DNA from: Gammaproteobacteria bacterium
Lineage (GTDB): Bacteria; Pseudomonadota; Gammaproteobacteria; GRL18
Assembly (NCBI GenBank): GCA_016744375.1
Contig: JADGEM010000017.1
Location: 1-64,000 of the forward strand
Length of the DNA: 64,000 nucleotides
Reading direction: 5' to 3'
Made by a program: the position numbers and the translations under genes. Numbering within the stretch: position 1 is the first letter of the stretch; every line of letters starts with the position of its first letter. Positions 37,061-45,963 of this stretch are shown here, one piece after another. The notes beneath the pieces are model-generated. The model saw nothing but the letters and a program-made list of their open reading frames with translations, ran no database searches and was not told the DNA's origin.

Positions 37061-40000
37061 TTAGTGACTTGTGTTTTTACTTAACTCCGTTTTAATTTTT
37101 TTAATTGAAGCATGTGTGATACCTGCACTTTCCAGTTGCTCAAAGTCTTCCAGAATAATTTCATTCCATGTTTTTCCATTTAGTGGTTGACCCTTATATT
37201 TTTGGTAGATGGCCAAAGCTTCATCTGTCCGGTCAAGTAATAATAAAGCATGGGCATAGTTAGTATGAGCTGCCAAACGATCATTATCAATTTTAATTGC
37301 TTTTTTTGCAGCATTTAAAGACTCTTGAAAATCTTCAGAAAACAACTGGAAGAAGGCTAATCGTGTATATTCACTCAGGAGTCTCTTTTCTTTAATACTA
37401 TTATCATTTTCCAGACTTCTGACTTTGTCCATTTGTTTTTTTGCAAGTGTGGAATGAATATTTTTAAGTGATGTCTTTATTTTTATACTTTCAAGTAATT
37501 TACTATTAAGTAACTTTTGTAAGGCAATGATTGTTCTATGTAGCTTGTCTATTGAATCAGTATTATTTTCAATCATTACTTCAATTATTGATAATGCTTC
37601 ATGCATTAAACTTTCTCTGTGAGTTGGACTTAAATGAGTCGTGTCTCTAAGAACAGATTTTAAATAATAAAATTCATCTTTTATGTCACTCACATTGACA
37701 TTCTGTATAATATCCAATGAAAGTCTTTCTATAAAATTATTAGAGCGACCTGAATTCCCCGTCATTTTAAAAGAATTAACCAATAAATTAACAGCGACAG
37801 GAATATCATTCAGCATTTCAATCATTCCTTTGTTATGGATTTTATATTTAGCATGAAATAAAACATTGGAGTAATTTACAGTTGCTGTTGCATACCAGAC
37901 ATCTGTTTTTTTATCATCTTTCCAAACAATAAGAGGTCGTAATAAGTTAGCAACTTTTTGTTTTTCTTCCTGAGGTACATTATTAGACCATGGTATTTCA
38001 GCAATAGATTCTACAGGTAAATAAGAGCCGTCCTCAGTTTGTAAAAATGTTGTAAAAAAACGGACGTAAGCAGCAACATCCGCTGGGTTTTTAAAATGCA
38101 GTGGAAATTTTTTATTTGCTGCATGGATTGGTGCAGATGCACCGTTAAGGTGGTATAGCTTACCACCTGGTTCAGATTCAAGGTAATATTTAGTCCTGTA
38201 TTGATGATTGTTATCAAAAAATTCAATAGTTAATAAACGGCCTTTTTCATAGAAGGGTAATGCAGTAACACGCACTCTTTTTATTTGTTGCTCTTTTTTT
38301 GCTAATTTGCTATAGGGCTCAAGCTCAATACCTGTAATTGTATATGACCACGGCGCTGTATAAAAAGGAGAGGTCGTCCAGCCTAGTGGCTTATTTGTAA
38401 AATATTGATTTTTTCCTACCTTCTTAAGGTATTTTATCTTTAAAATTTTTGGGTCAAAAGTCTCCTCTTTTATAGCTGATAAAATCTTTTTGGGCTTATT
38501 GTCATTTTCTTTCTTTAATTCTTTGCTTGCATTTGAGAATAGTGCAAGCAGTTTTTTCATACGAATTTGTAGTAAATTTTGTTCTTCTGAGATAATATTT
38601 GTTTTATTCTCGTTAACCAATGATTCTTTATAATGCTCATTTAAAGTTTTTAATTGCTTATGACTCTCATCGATATACCATACTGCTATTAAAAAGTCTT
38701 TTTCTTCCAATTTATTTTGGTGACTATAGAGTTGAATGAGTAACTCAAATGTTTCAATTGCTGATATCCAGTTTGAATGTTTATCACTGGATTTAATAAA
38801 ATAAGTAGCACCCAAAATGGTATTTTCAATAATTTCTGTATTATATGGATACAACTTAGCTTGTTTAATACCAAATGCAATTTGTTTCTGATAAACGTTC
38901 ATTGCATCTTGATATTGGTTTTTTTTCAGAAGATGTTTTGCATATTTTCTCATAAATAAGAGTTTATCAGCACTGTATTGTTCAGCAGCTTCTGAATTTA
39001 TTTTTAAAAGAAGGTTGAGTTGCTTAATTGTATCTAAGAGTCCCACGGCCACAATATCATCATCTAGAAATTGTGCTAGTTGTGAAGTCAAAATAACACT
39101 ATGAATATAATAACGTTGGCTTGATAAATATATATTACCAGCTCCATTTTCTTCCTGTTTATCCAATAAAGAAAATGCCAAATTTCGTAACTTCATGATT
39201 TCTTGACGAGATGTTATATTTTTAGAGTCTCTATTTAAAAATTTTATTTGATAGTAATAAGTAAGCAATTCATAGTTGTTAAACATATTCTGATAGTTTA
39301 ATTCATTACGACAATGATTTATCCGTTTTATTATCTGGGTGAATGATTGTTTTTTTTCACTTTTCCCTGTCTTTTTATCGAGTAAAGTGTATCTGTTTAA
39401 AAGGTGATCATGAGATAAACTCAGTTGACATGACAGGTAAGAGTGATCTGAATCTCTCTTTAAAGTAACAGCTAATGAACGTGCTGTTTTAATATCAATT
39501 TTTGCCTGGGAACGATCTCTGGTGATAGAAAACTCTGCTCGTTGGATAAGTGCTGAACCCAAAGAATATCTATAAAACAGATGTTCACTATCTTTTTTTA
39601 TTAAATTAGCCAGATAATTAATTGAAATATCATGAGAGTTACGTGCATCAGAAATTTCATTTCTATCTTGGTGCATTTTTGCTTTAAATTGAAAACTGAG
39701 TGCCTGAACATATTGCCAGTATTCAGTATTATTGTCTTTTAAAAATTTTTCTGACTGTTTCATATCCTCTTTGATCATTGTATAAATTTCTTCAGCATTA
39801 AGGGATTGATATACGCTGATTAATTTAAGAGAAGATGCATAAAGTCGAAATATTTCTTCATATAAACGCTGTACATAATTATTATCAATAACATTTTTTT
39901 TGTCTGTGTATTGGGTAACTAACTTCCTATATTTTTTTAGTATTAAATTAAATAATGTAACTGCCTTGAAAATTTGATTCTCATTTTTCCATATTTGTAT

Positions 40001-41842
40001 GCGAATTCGATTGCTTCGCAGATCTAATAATACCAGATTAGATTCAACATTTTTATCTCCTTGAGCATGAGAAATAAATTGATTTGCGAGGTCCAGTTGT
40101 TTATGAGCTTCAAAGAAATTCCCGCTGTAAAAGAGGGCCTCTGCTACAGTCAGCTTTATATCCGCTTTTTCAATTAAGGATGCACCATCTATTCCCAATG
40201 GGTATTGTTTATTAAATAATAAATCATCTGCAAGCAAGGCTGATTGGCTCATTCGTCCATAGTAACCTTGCTCTAACTGAATTTTGGCTGATTTAGCCTT
40301 AAAAAGAGCATGATGTACTTTTATTAAATCAGAATCAGTTGCCAGCTTGCGAAGTGTATTAAAGCGATTATCCAAACGGTCAAGAATATCTTGTACATTA
40401 CTCATGGGTATGTTCTTACTGCTCACAAGATCTGCTGAAATGTCAAGAGCAAGCTTGGCTGCTTCTGCAGTTTGCAACTCTTGTTCACGTGCTTGATTGA
40501 AATAAGTTGCAATACTGATGATAGCAATTGCAAAGAGAGCAGTACTAAATCGCATTGCAATTTGCCAGCGACGTTGTTTAATACGATAGATTTCTGCGCT
40601 GTGTTTAACTACTGGTGTCAGGGTATCATGGCTTAATTCCAGCCAGGTCATATGACTAATTTTGTCCCGCTGAATAATCCTTCTGTCAATTAATGTTGAA
40701 ATGTCCTCTATTGATAGTCCAAACCGGGAAACAGCATCTTCCTCAGCTACCCTGTTTCGTGCCCCTGAAGCTGTTAATAACTGTTGCTCAATAAATTGAC
40801 GAACATCAGGTTTCATGCCTTTGAGACCGTCCTCATAGAATTTATCAAGGATTTCCTCAGGATGTTTTCCGGCAACTAAATTTGAAGAAATTTTATTTTC
40901 GCCGGTTTGAATTCGGTGATTATTTAACTCTCTTAGAATAACGCTGAGTAAAGCGGGTTCTACCTGATTTTTATCAGTATATGAGCCTATAGAACTCATA
41001 CCTGATAGATCTTTAGCTGATGAAACAAAATCAATAATTTTTTCTGCAACAGATTCATCAACCAGATCTCCACCAGGCTTTAAAATAACACTAATGGCCT
41101 GAGATGAATTCATTGGTAATAAGCGGTAGCGGTTTAACATAATAGGCCGCATACGCTCTCTGAGACTTTCAAAATCTGCAAGATAATCTTCTCTCAGGGA
41201 TAGTAGTACCCGGTAATCTACGCGTTTGAGATCATATTTTTTGGCTAGACCTTTCTCTTCTTTAAATCTCTTTAATAAGTTTTTTGGCGGTCTGTTTTCA
41301 ATTAAATCCTCTAATTCTGTTAAAAAACTAATACATCTAGAAGCACGAGCAGCGTTTTCGTGACCAGCGGTAAGAATTTCTTCAAATTGATCAAAAATGA
41401 GAACAGGCTTTAGAAGATGATTATCTTGATCCCACCAGTCACTACTTTTTTTATGAAAGTATTCCCACAAGGTTTCTTCTCTGATGGGAGCGGGTGCATC
41501 AATATTATTTTCAGCAATGATATCTTCAATAAAAACTTCAACCTGATCTTCCAGAGGCAGAGTTTCTTCATGGTGGTTCAATCGGATATAAATAGGGATA
41601 AAGGTATCAGCTCTAAGCTTTGGAGAAACACCAGCCTGAAGAATTGAACTTTTCCCCAGGCCAGACTTGCCAAAGAGTATGGTCAGTGTTTCTTGTTTTA
41701 TCATACGATAAATCGCATCAATTTCTTCATCACGACCAAAAAAGAAATCAGCATTGTTTTCAGAAAAAGTGCGTAGTCCTGGCCAGGGTTCTTGCTGATT
41801 TAGTGTAACTTGTCCTGCTTTGATATCAGTTGTTGGAGCCAT
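37061..41842 (-). CDS. large STAND NTPase with membrane helix and TPR-rich C-terminus
   Basis: This is a 1593-residue protein. After the PGLRTFSENNADFFFGRDEEI lead, the NTPase (nSTAND1-like) has Walker A GKSGLGKSS (58-66), Walker B LIFDQFEE (148-155) and sensor-type LSLREDYLADF. A winged-helix part ends in ELSHDTLTPVV, then one membrane helix (about 427-447). Residues 450-1130 are helical repeats of TPR type. Residues about 1150-1350 form a beta-rich domain I cannot name (ITGIELEP, LYHLNGASAPIHA, AAYVRFFTTF, VNYSNVLFHAKY). TPRs return at about 1490-1580. STAND proteins oligomerise after sensing an invader. Its gene starts 20 bp after the SIR2-TIR gene. Confidence 0.85.
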   Translation of the reverse strand: MAPTTDIKAGQVTLNQQEPWPGLRTFSENNADFFFGRDEEIDAIYRMIKQETLTILFGKSGLGKSSILQAGVSPKLRADTFIPIYIRLNHHEETLPLEDQVEVFIEDIIAENNIDAPAPIREETLWEYFHKKSSDWWDQDNHLLKPVLIFDQFEEILTAGHENAARASRCISFLTELEDLIENRPPKNLLKRFKEEKGLAKKYDLKRVDYRVLLSLREDYLADFESLRERMRPIMLNRYRLLPMNSSQAISVILKPGGDLVDESVAEKIIDFVSSAKDLSGMSSIGSYTDKNQVEPALLSVILRELNNHRIQTGENKISSNLVAGKHPEEILDKFYEDGLKGMKPDVRQFIEQQLLTASGARNRVAEEDAVSRFGLSIEDISTLIDRRIIQRDKISHMTWLELSHDTLTPVVKHSAEIYRIKQRRWQIAMRFSTALFAIAIISIATYFNQAREQELQTAEAAKLALDISADLVSSKNIPMSNVQDILDRLDNRFNTLRKLATDSDLIKVHHALFKAKSAKIQLEQGYYGRMSQSALLADDLLFNKQYPLGIDGASLIEKADIKLTVAEALFYSGNFFEAHKQLDLANQFISHAQGDKNVESNLVLLDLRSNRIRIQIWKNENQIFKAVTLFNLILKKYRKLVTQYTDKKNVIDNNYVQRLYEEIFRLYASSLKLISVYQSLNAEEIYTMIKEDMKQSEKFLKDNNTEYWQYVQALSFQFKAKMHQDRNEISDARNSHDISINYLANLIKKDSEHLFYRYSLGSALIQRAEFSITRDRSQAKIDIKTARSLAVTLKRDSDHSYLSCQLSLSHDHLLNRYTLLDKKTGKSEKKQSFTQIIKRINHCRNELNYQNMFNNYELLTYYYQIKFLNRDSKNITSRQEIMKLRNLAFSLLDKQEENGAGNIYLSSQRYYIHSVILTSQLAQFLDDDIVAVGLLDTIKQLNLLLKINSEAAEQYSADKLLFMRKYAKHLLKKNQYQDAMNVYQKQIAFGIKQAKLYPYNTEIIENTILGATYFIKSSDKHSNWISAIETFELLIQLYSHQNKLEEKDFLIAVWYIDESHKQLKTLNEHYKESLVNENKTNIISEEQNLLQIRMKKLLALFSNASKELKKENDNKPKKILSAIKEETFDPKILKIKYLKKVGKNQYFTNKPLGWTTSPFYTAPWSYTITGIELEPYSKLAKKEQQIKRVRVTALPFYEKGRLLTIEFFDNNHQYRTKYYLESEPGGKLYHLNGASAPIHAANKKFPLHFKNPADVAAYVRFFTTFLQTEDGSYLPVESIAEIPWSNNVPQEEKQKVANLLRPLIVWKDDKKTDVWYATATVNYSNVLFHAKYKIHNKGMIEMLNDIPVAVNLLVNSFKMTGNSGRSNNFIERLSLDIIQNVNVSDIKDEFYYLKSVLRDTTHLSPTHRESLMHEALSIIEVMIENNTDSIDKLHRTIIALQKLLNSKLLESIKIKTSLKNIHSTLAKKQMDKVRSLENDNSIKEKRLLSEYTRLAFFQLFSEDFQESLNAAKKAIKIDNDRLAAHTNYAHALLLLDRTDEALAIYQKYKGQPLNGKTWNEIILEDFEQLESAGITHASIKKIKTELSKNTSH

Positions 41843-41862
41843 TAAAATATCCCTTGCTTCTA

Positions 41863-43254
41863 TTACATTAATGCCTGATGGTAGTTAGACATAATCGTCT
41901 TGATTATTTTTTCATCAGGTTCATCATGAGATAGCTGTAAAAACTGAATGTGTTTAAATTCATCAGGTACTAATGAGCTATAAGGGTCAATACCCTGCAA
42001 TGCTATCGGTAATAAAAAAGGACGGTTTGAACCCGTAAAATTAGGTAATTTTCTCAATGCCCAATTCCATTCTTTTCTAAAGAATCCGACTGGGCGTGAA
42101 TTTGTTGTCACTGAAATTAAAGGAATGAATAATGAACAGGTATTAATATAACGTTCAATTTTACGTTCGTATTCATCACCTCCCTTTAATTCATCTTTAT
42201 CTAGCCATACATCAATGCCAGTCTTTTCAAGTGCTTTTTTTAATGCTAAAGCAATATGATAGTCAGTTGAGGTCGAACCATCTGCATTGCTGGCACAGTA
42301 ACTAATGAATACAGCATTTCTAGGCATTGGTTTATTTTCATATAGTGTATTTAACTGAGGGGTTATGTCTTCATTTGAGTACTTTTCCTGCCACTTTTCT
42401 ATTAGTGTTGACATAAACTGGACTGGTTTTTGATTATCTACAACTTGAGTATTAGTAGTAAAACGATGTAAAAAATTTCTTAAATGAGTATCACTGTTTG
42501 CTTCATTATCTGCAAAATACTGCTTTGGTACTTCCCTGTAATCCAAGGGTGTTTTACGGGACATTCTAAGAAACATTCGAGCCAACCAGTCTGGAAAATT
42601 ATTACCAAGAATAATTAATGGTCTGTCATACAGTTCATTAAAAATCCGTTTTGGGCAGTATTCTGAGGACTGAAGTGCATGCATGTATTCGACTTTATCT
42701 CCCTCTGTTAAGGCAAACTGAAGGGGATTTTTGTAACTGCCAAATAACTGAATAATAACGGGGCGGCCACTTGCCAGAGCTTCAGAAACATCTTTGTCTG
42801 TTGGGATGTTTTTAGGTGAATAGGCAAATACATGAGTCATGCTCTGCCCATTAAATCGCTCTTGATTAATTGCTTTTTCAAGTAAATTATCAAATGTCGT
42901 ACTAATAAATAAATTAAAGTGCTTAACCCTTGCCACATCAATCAGAGGTCGAGGGATATCAGGCTCCCAATCATCTAATTCTTCTCCAATGCTCTGGTAT
43001 ATATCATGAGGATTATCCCGAAAGTCTGGATGGTTACGTACAGTTGAACTGAGAAGAGGTTTCTCGGTAGTATTTTGTTCTATTTCATTATATTCAGCGT
43101 AACGGCGAGCTAGCTCATCATATAAAAAATAATTTGGAGGATCATTCAATAACAACATGTCTTCACCAATAATTGGAACAACATTACCCTTAGCGACAAG
43201 CCCTATCAACTGGTTCCAAAATCTATCTTGTTTTCGAAAACAGTTTTTATCCAT
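41863..43254 (-). CDS. SIR2-like and TIR domain fusion
   Basis: This is a 463-residue protein. I chose the ATG at 43254, preceded by AAAGAG; a longer frame to 43371 would add 39 hydrophobic residues that look like 5' leader. Residues about 10-230 form a SIR2-like fold (VVPIIGEDML, then STTFDNLLEKA at 118-128, RPLIILGNNFPDWL). Where NAD-cleaving SIR2 domains have TTN, this has TT-T120, so the domain may only bind. Residues 313-440 are a TIR domain (AVFISYCAS, IDVWLDKDEL, FIPLIS, FRKEWNWAL) with E395 at the usual catalytic Glu position. TIR NADases deplete NAD+ during defence. It is the first gene of the minus-strand conflict cluster. Confidence 0.85.
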   Translation of the reverse strand: MDKNCFRKQDRFWNQLIGLVAKGNVVPIIGEDMLLLNDPPNYFLYDELARRYAEYNEIEQNTTEKPLLSSTVRNHPDFRDNPHDIYQSIGEELDDWEPDIPRPLIDVARVKHFNLFISTTFDNLLEKAINQERFNGQSMTHVFAYSPKNIPTDKDVSEALASGRPVIIQLFGSYKNPLQFALTEGDKVEYMHALQSSEYCPKRIFNELYDRPLIILGNNFPDWLARMFLRMSRKTPLDYREVPKQYFADNEANSDTHLRNFLHRFTTNTQVVDNQKPVQFMSTLIEKWQEKYSNEDITPQLNTLYENKPMPRNAVFISYCASNADGSTSTDYHIALALKKALEKTGIDVWLDKDELKGGDEYERKIERYINTCSLFIPLISVTTNSRPVGFFRKEWNWALRKLPNFTGSNRPFLLPIALQGIDPYSSLVPDEFKHIQFLQLSHDEPDEKIIKTIMSNYHQALM

Positions 43255-43675
43255 TTTTTTCTCTTTGCTAAAGTAATGAATTATAAAAATAACATAAACA
43301 AGTTGATAAAAAAATAGTTTTTTTTGCAATGTGACTAAAAAGATTAATGATATTAAATTGTTGAAAGTCAAATGATTTTTTTTGTCAGATTAATCTTATC
43401 CTCATAGGACAAGACTATTTTAACAAAGGCAGATTATTACCAGTCTCAAACGTCCTTGAAATTTTTATTGGTTTGAGCATTCTTTTATTTTTCGGGGGGA
43501 TTACATGTTAGTGAAGCCGTAACTTTTAAAAGCACGCAATAGTGTGAATAACCGTATTTACGTATAATCCGAAGTTCTTCACGTATTATTACGAACAGAT
43601 TAAAAAAAGATTTCCTTTAAACTAAACCCATACTTAATAAAAATATTAAGACAAATCAAAAAAGGAAATCTGACC
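43255..43675. other. divergent region with structured leader
   Basis: Promoters for the SIR2-TIR gene (leftward) and the small secreted protein (rightward) must lie here. A run of near repeats, CGTATTTACGTATAATCC...CACGTATTATTACG, spans 43552-43592 and could be a regulator site. The last 70 bases hold the leader structure described separately. No RNA gene is recognised. Confidence 0.35.
43608..43671 (+). promoter_or_regulatory. possible RNA structure hiding a ribosome-binding site
   Basis: AGATTTCCTTT (43608-43618) is a perfect 11-base complement of AAAGGAAATCT (43661-43671), which contains the ribosome-binding site of the gene starting at 43676. Between them CTTAATA (43633-43639) pairs with TATTAAG (43644-43650). 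The transcript could fold into a two-stem structure that closes the site, as in RNA thermometers or other leader switches. Seen directly; function inferred. Confidence 0.5.
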
Positions 43676-44044
43676 ATGAAAACTTTAAATACACTAATTG
43701 CTTCTGCTCTTTTATCTTCTGTTGCTCTAGTAGGGACAGTACAGGCAGATGACTCTTTGTCCAGCCTGATTTATGAGGACTCATCTAATATCTACAGCAC
43801 AGCAACACACCAGAGCAGTCAGCCAGTTGGAATCATCAGCTATGCAGATGATGCCAATAAAACATCGGTGTGGAGTGCTGAATTTGAGCAATATGTTAAT
43901 CCTGAAGATTTTACTCAAAACAGCGTTGCCAGTTTAGATGATGCTAACCATTACATGGGTAGCAACCCAACGGCAGCAGGTGGAATGAAAGGCAGTGAAA
44001 CTTTTATTTATAATGAGACAGCGGGTGAATATCACCTGCAATAA
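43676..44044 (+). CDS. small secreted protein, unknown
   Basis: This 122-residue protein has a clear Sec signal peptide (MKTLNTLIASALLSSVALVGTV, cleavage after QA at about 24). The mature part is about 98 residues, acidic, rich in Ser, Tyr, Asn and Gly, with no cysteine and no known domain (VGIISYADDANKTSVW, GSNPTAAGGMKGSETF). A strong ribosome site, AAAGGAAATCT, may be masked by a leader stem. The cytochrome gene lies tail to tail only 14 bp away. Function unknown; a periplasmic binding or stress protein is possible. Confidence 0.75.
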   Translation: MKTLNTLIASALLSSVALVGTVQADDSLSSLIYEDSSNIYSTATHQSSQPVGIISYADDANKTSVWSAEFEQYVNPEDFTQNSVASLDDANHYMGSNPTAAGGMKGSETFIYNETAGEYHLQ

Positions 44045-44058
44045 GTTAAACTAAGAGA

Positions 44059-45240
44059 TTAATGGACATCGATCTTTTGTTGCTCAATAAAAGGTCGTTG
44101 GATATTCCATTCATTCTTTAAATTTTCCCCTAAACCCTCGTATAAATCATAGTTGTCTTTCAAACGATTAAATGATCGCTCTGTCATAACATGATAAGTG
44201 CCATTGACATAGAGAGTGCCGGAATCTGAAGGTTTTGTCACTGTAATGTGTGTGCTTTCCCCAGGAGATAAACGATTATCAGAGAGGACAAACATAATTG
44301 GCTGCCAGACAACCTGCCTTTTAAACTCAATGGATTCCAGTTGAGTTTTCTGACCCTTATCAGAAATCCAGAAAAAATCCAATATAATAAAACGATCGGC
44401 ATCGCCAGTTGGTGCCTTATGCCCGGCACCGCTGTTAGTGATGCGAATTGTTAAGTTATCTTCTCTCATTTCAGCTCTAAAACTAAACACTTTTTGTAAT
44501 TGACTGGTTGAATAAGCTCCGGGCCATGTATGTTTTCGTCCTTCTCTGGCTGGAAATCCACTCATTAGAGGTCGGTTGACAGTTGGCATATGGCAATCCT
44601 GACAAATAAAGCCTCTTGCTGACCAGATGCCGGTATTGGATTCCATCCCAGTACCACAAATGCCTTCATTCATAAGAGAAAAATCTTTACTGGGTACTTC
44701 ATGACATTGTTTGCAGAGAGCTTTACTCAAAAACTTATCGTCATAAGCCACAGGGTGAGGCGCATTTAAAACTTTTTCTTGGTAAGGACCGAAAATTACC
44801 CCGTCTTTGACATGACAGGCTGCACAAGTAACCCCCTCTTTTTGTAAATCCGGGTCAAAATCAGGATTGGGTACTGTTTCTAAATCATCATAGGAACCGG
44901 ATTCAGATGATAAAATAATGGGAGATTGGTTTTCCAGTGGTGTGTGACAAACAGAACAGGTTGGATCACCCTTGTCTTTTTTAAGATAAGCGGTGAAAAA
45001 TGGATCAATAAAGGCTTTTGAATGGAGAGATGTTTGCCATTCCTGATAAATTTCCATGTGACAGGCACCGCAGTCCTTTGCTTTTAAAGAGGCTGTTCCA
45101 GAAGGTACTTCCTGGTGAGGAATATATCGAGCTGTTTTCTCACTCAATTGGTAGATTCCAGCAGGGTTCAGAAGATAAATGATACTCACTATGAGCAGGC
45201 TTGAAATGCCTGTGATAATAAAAATTTTTTTCATGAGCAT
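44059..45240 (-). CDS. penta-heme c-type cytochrome
   Basis: This 393-residue protein has one N-terminal membrane anchor (residues 5-24, KIFIITGISSLLIVSIIYLL) and a periplasmic domain with five CxxCH heme sites: 57-61 (CGACH), 95-99 (CSVCH), 139-143 (CAACH), 176-180 (CKQCH) and 213-217 (CQDCH). The remaining 170 residues form a beta-rich C-terminal domain (GAGHKAPTGDADRF, VNGTYHVM). It resembles cytochrome c554-type and related multiheme oxidoreductases and probably carries electrons in the periplasm for a nitrogen- or sulfur-compound reaction. A start two codons later (45234) is possible. A MITE lies 35 bp upstream, where its promoter should be. Confidence 0.85.
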   Translation of the reverse strand: MLMKKIFIITGISSLLIVSIIYLLNPAGIYQLSEKTARYIPHQEVPSGTASLKAKDCGACHMEIYQEWQTSLHSKAFIDPFFTAYLKKDKGDPTCSVCHTPLENQSPIILSSESGSYDDLETVPNPDFDPDLQKEGVTCAACHVKDGVIFGPYQEKVLNAPHPVAYDDKFLSKALCKQCHEVPSKDFSLMNEGICGTGMESNTGIWSARGFICQDCHMPTVNRPLMSGFPAREGRKHTWPGAYSTSQLQKVFSFRAEMREDNLTIRITNSGAGHKAPTGDADRFIILDFFWISDKGQKTQLESIEFKRQVVWQPIMFVLSDNRLSPGESTHITVTKPSDSGTLYVNGTYHVMTERSFNRLKDNYDLYEGLGENLKNEWNIQRPFIEQQKIDVH

Positions 45241-45275
45241 ATTTTATGTTAGATAGGTGTCTTCGGCAACCAGAC

Positions 45276-45425
45276 TAAATAATTGTTCCTAAATAGTGCG
45301 CACTGAGTATCCGCTTCTATTGTTTATTATGGTGTGAGTTGACGCAGTCTGAGCACAATAATAAACAATAGAAGCGGATACGATCTCTCGGTAGATAATG
45401 TTCACCATTTAGGAACAATTATTTA
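45276..45425 (-). mobile_element. MITE-like element, copy 2 (inverse orientation)
   Basis: This 150-bp copy is of the same element as at 6145-6294, inserted the other way round. Outer repeats are 45276-45298 and 45403-45425 (22 of 23 match); the inner repeat is 22 bp and perfect (45308-45329 with 45359-45380). Differences from copy 1 are partly paired: inner CAG/CTG becomes CCG/CGG and outer ACTG/CAGT becomes ATTG/CAAT, preserving the stems. It sits just upstream of the cytochrome gene and could alter its promoter or act as a boundary. Confidence 0.8.
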
Positions 45426-45608
45426 GTTATACATTAGGGCCGTTGAGACTAAAACACCATAGACATAAATGTTCTCTGAAGTTAGAATGGTTTATTGTGA
45501 GTGAAGAGCTTGGACTACTGTTTAATAATGCTGACGGTTATCCATTCTCCACTATAAAATAACAAAAAGTTTAGCACAGTCTATTCTTATGATTTTCCCG
45601 GGAAATAT
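45426..45608. other. leader region of ACP gene
   Basis: 183 bp between the MITE and the ACP start. It presumably carries the promoter for the ACP-ketosynthase pair. I see no clear boxes, only AT-rich sequence ending in a GGGAAA ribosome site. Confidence 0.3.
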
Positions 45609-45884
45609 ATGTCAGAAGCAATACAAGATACACCACAAAAAGAAGTCCTGGATATTCTTGCTAAATATCTGGGTGAGGATGTCGATGCCGATAAATTAAC
45701 CCTTGAAGCAAACTTAGAAGATTTGGGTATTGACTCAATGGATGTGGTTGAAATTATCTTTGATCTTGAAGAAACCTTTGATATTGATGTCCCTAATCCC
45801 GGTGATGTTGAAGGGGGCAGCATTAAATTTGATAGCGTTCAGGATTTAATTAATATTGTTAAAACATTAATTGAGAATAAATAA
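45609..45884 (+). CDS. acyl carrier protein
   Basis: This 91-residue acidic four-helix protein has the phosphopantetheine motif GIDSMDVVEI, with the modified serine at S43. It is longer than AcpP (78) because of an N-terminal extension and the loop PNPGDVEGGSIKF. It carries growing acyl chains. It is followed 79 bp later by a ketoacyl synthase, so it is likely to be a dedicated partner of that enzyme rather than the main AcpP, which normally lies in the fab cluster. Confidence 0.88.
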   Translation: MSEAIQDTPQKEVLDILAKYLGEDVDADKLTLEANLEDLGIDSMDVVEIIFDLEETFDIDVPNPGDVEGGSIKFDSVQDLINIVKTLIENK

Positions 45885-45963
45885 TAAACTGTTTTGAACA
45901 TTATCCACTGTATTAAAGCAGGTTCTGTTAATAAACAGATATCTTGAGTGTCAGGGAATTTTA

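Noticed and set aside
43255-43371. N-terminal extension of the SIR2-TIR protein
   Set aside because: The extra 39 residues are hydrophobic and irregular, while the ATG at 43254 has a good ribosome site and starts the domain properly.
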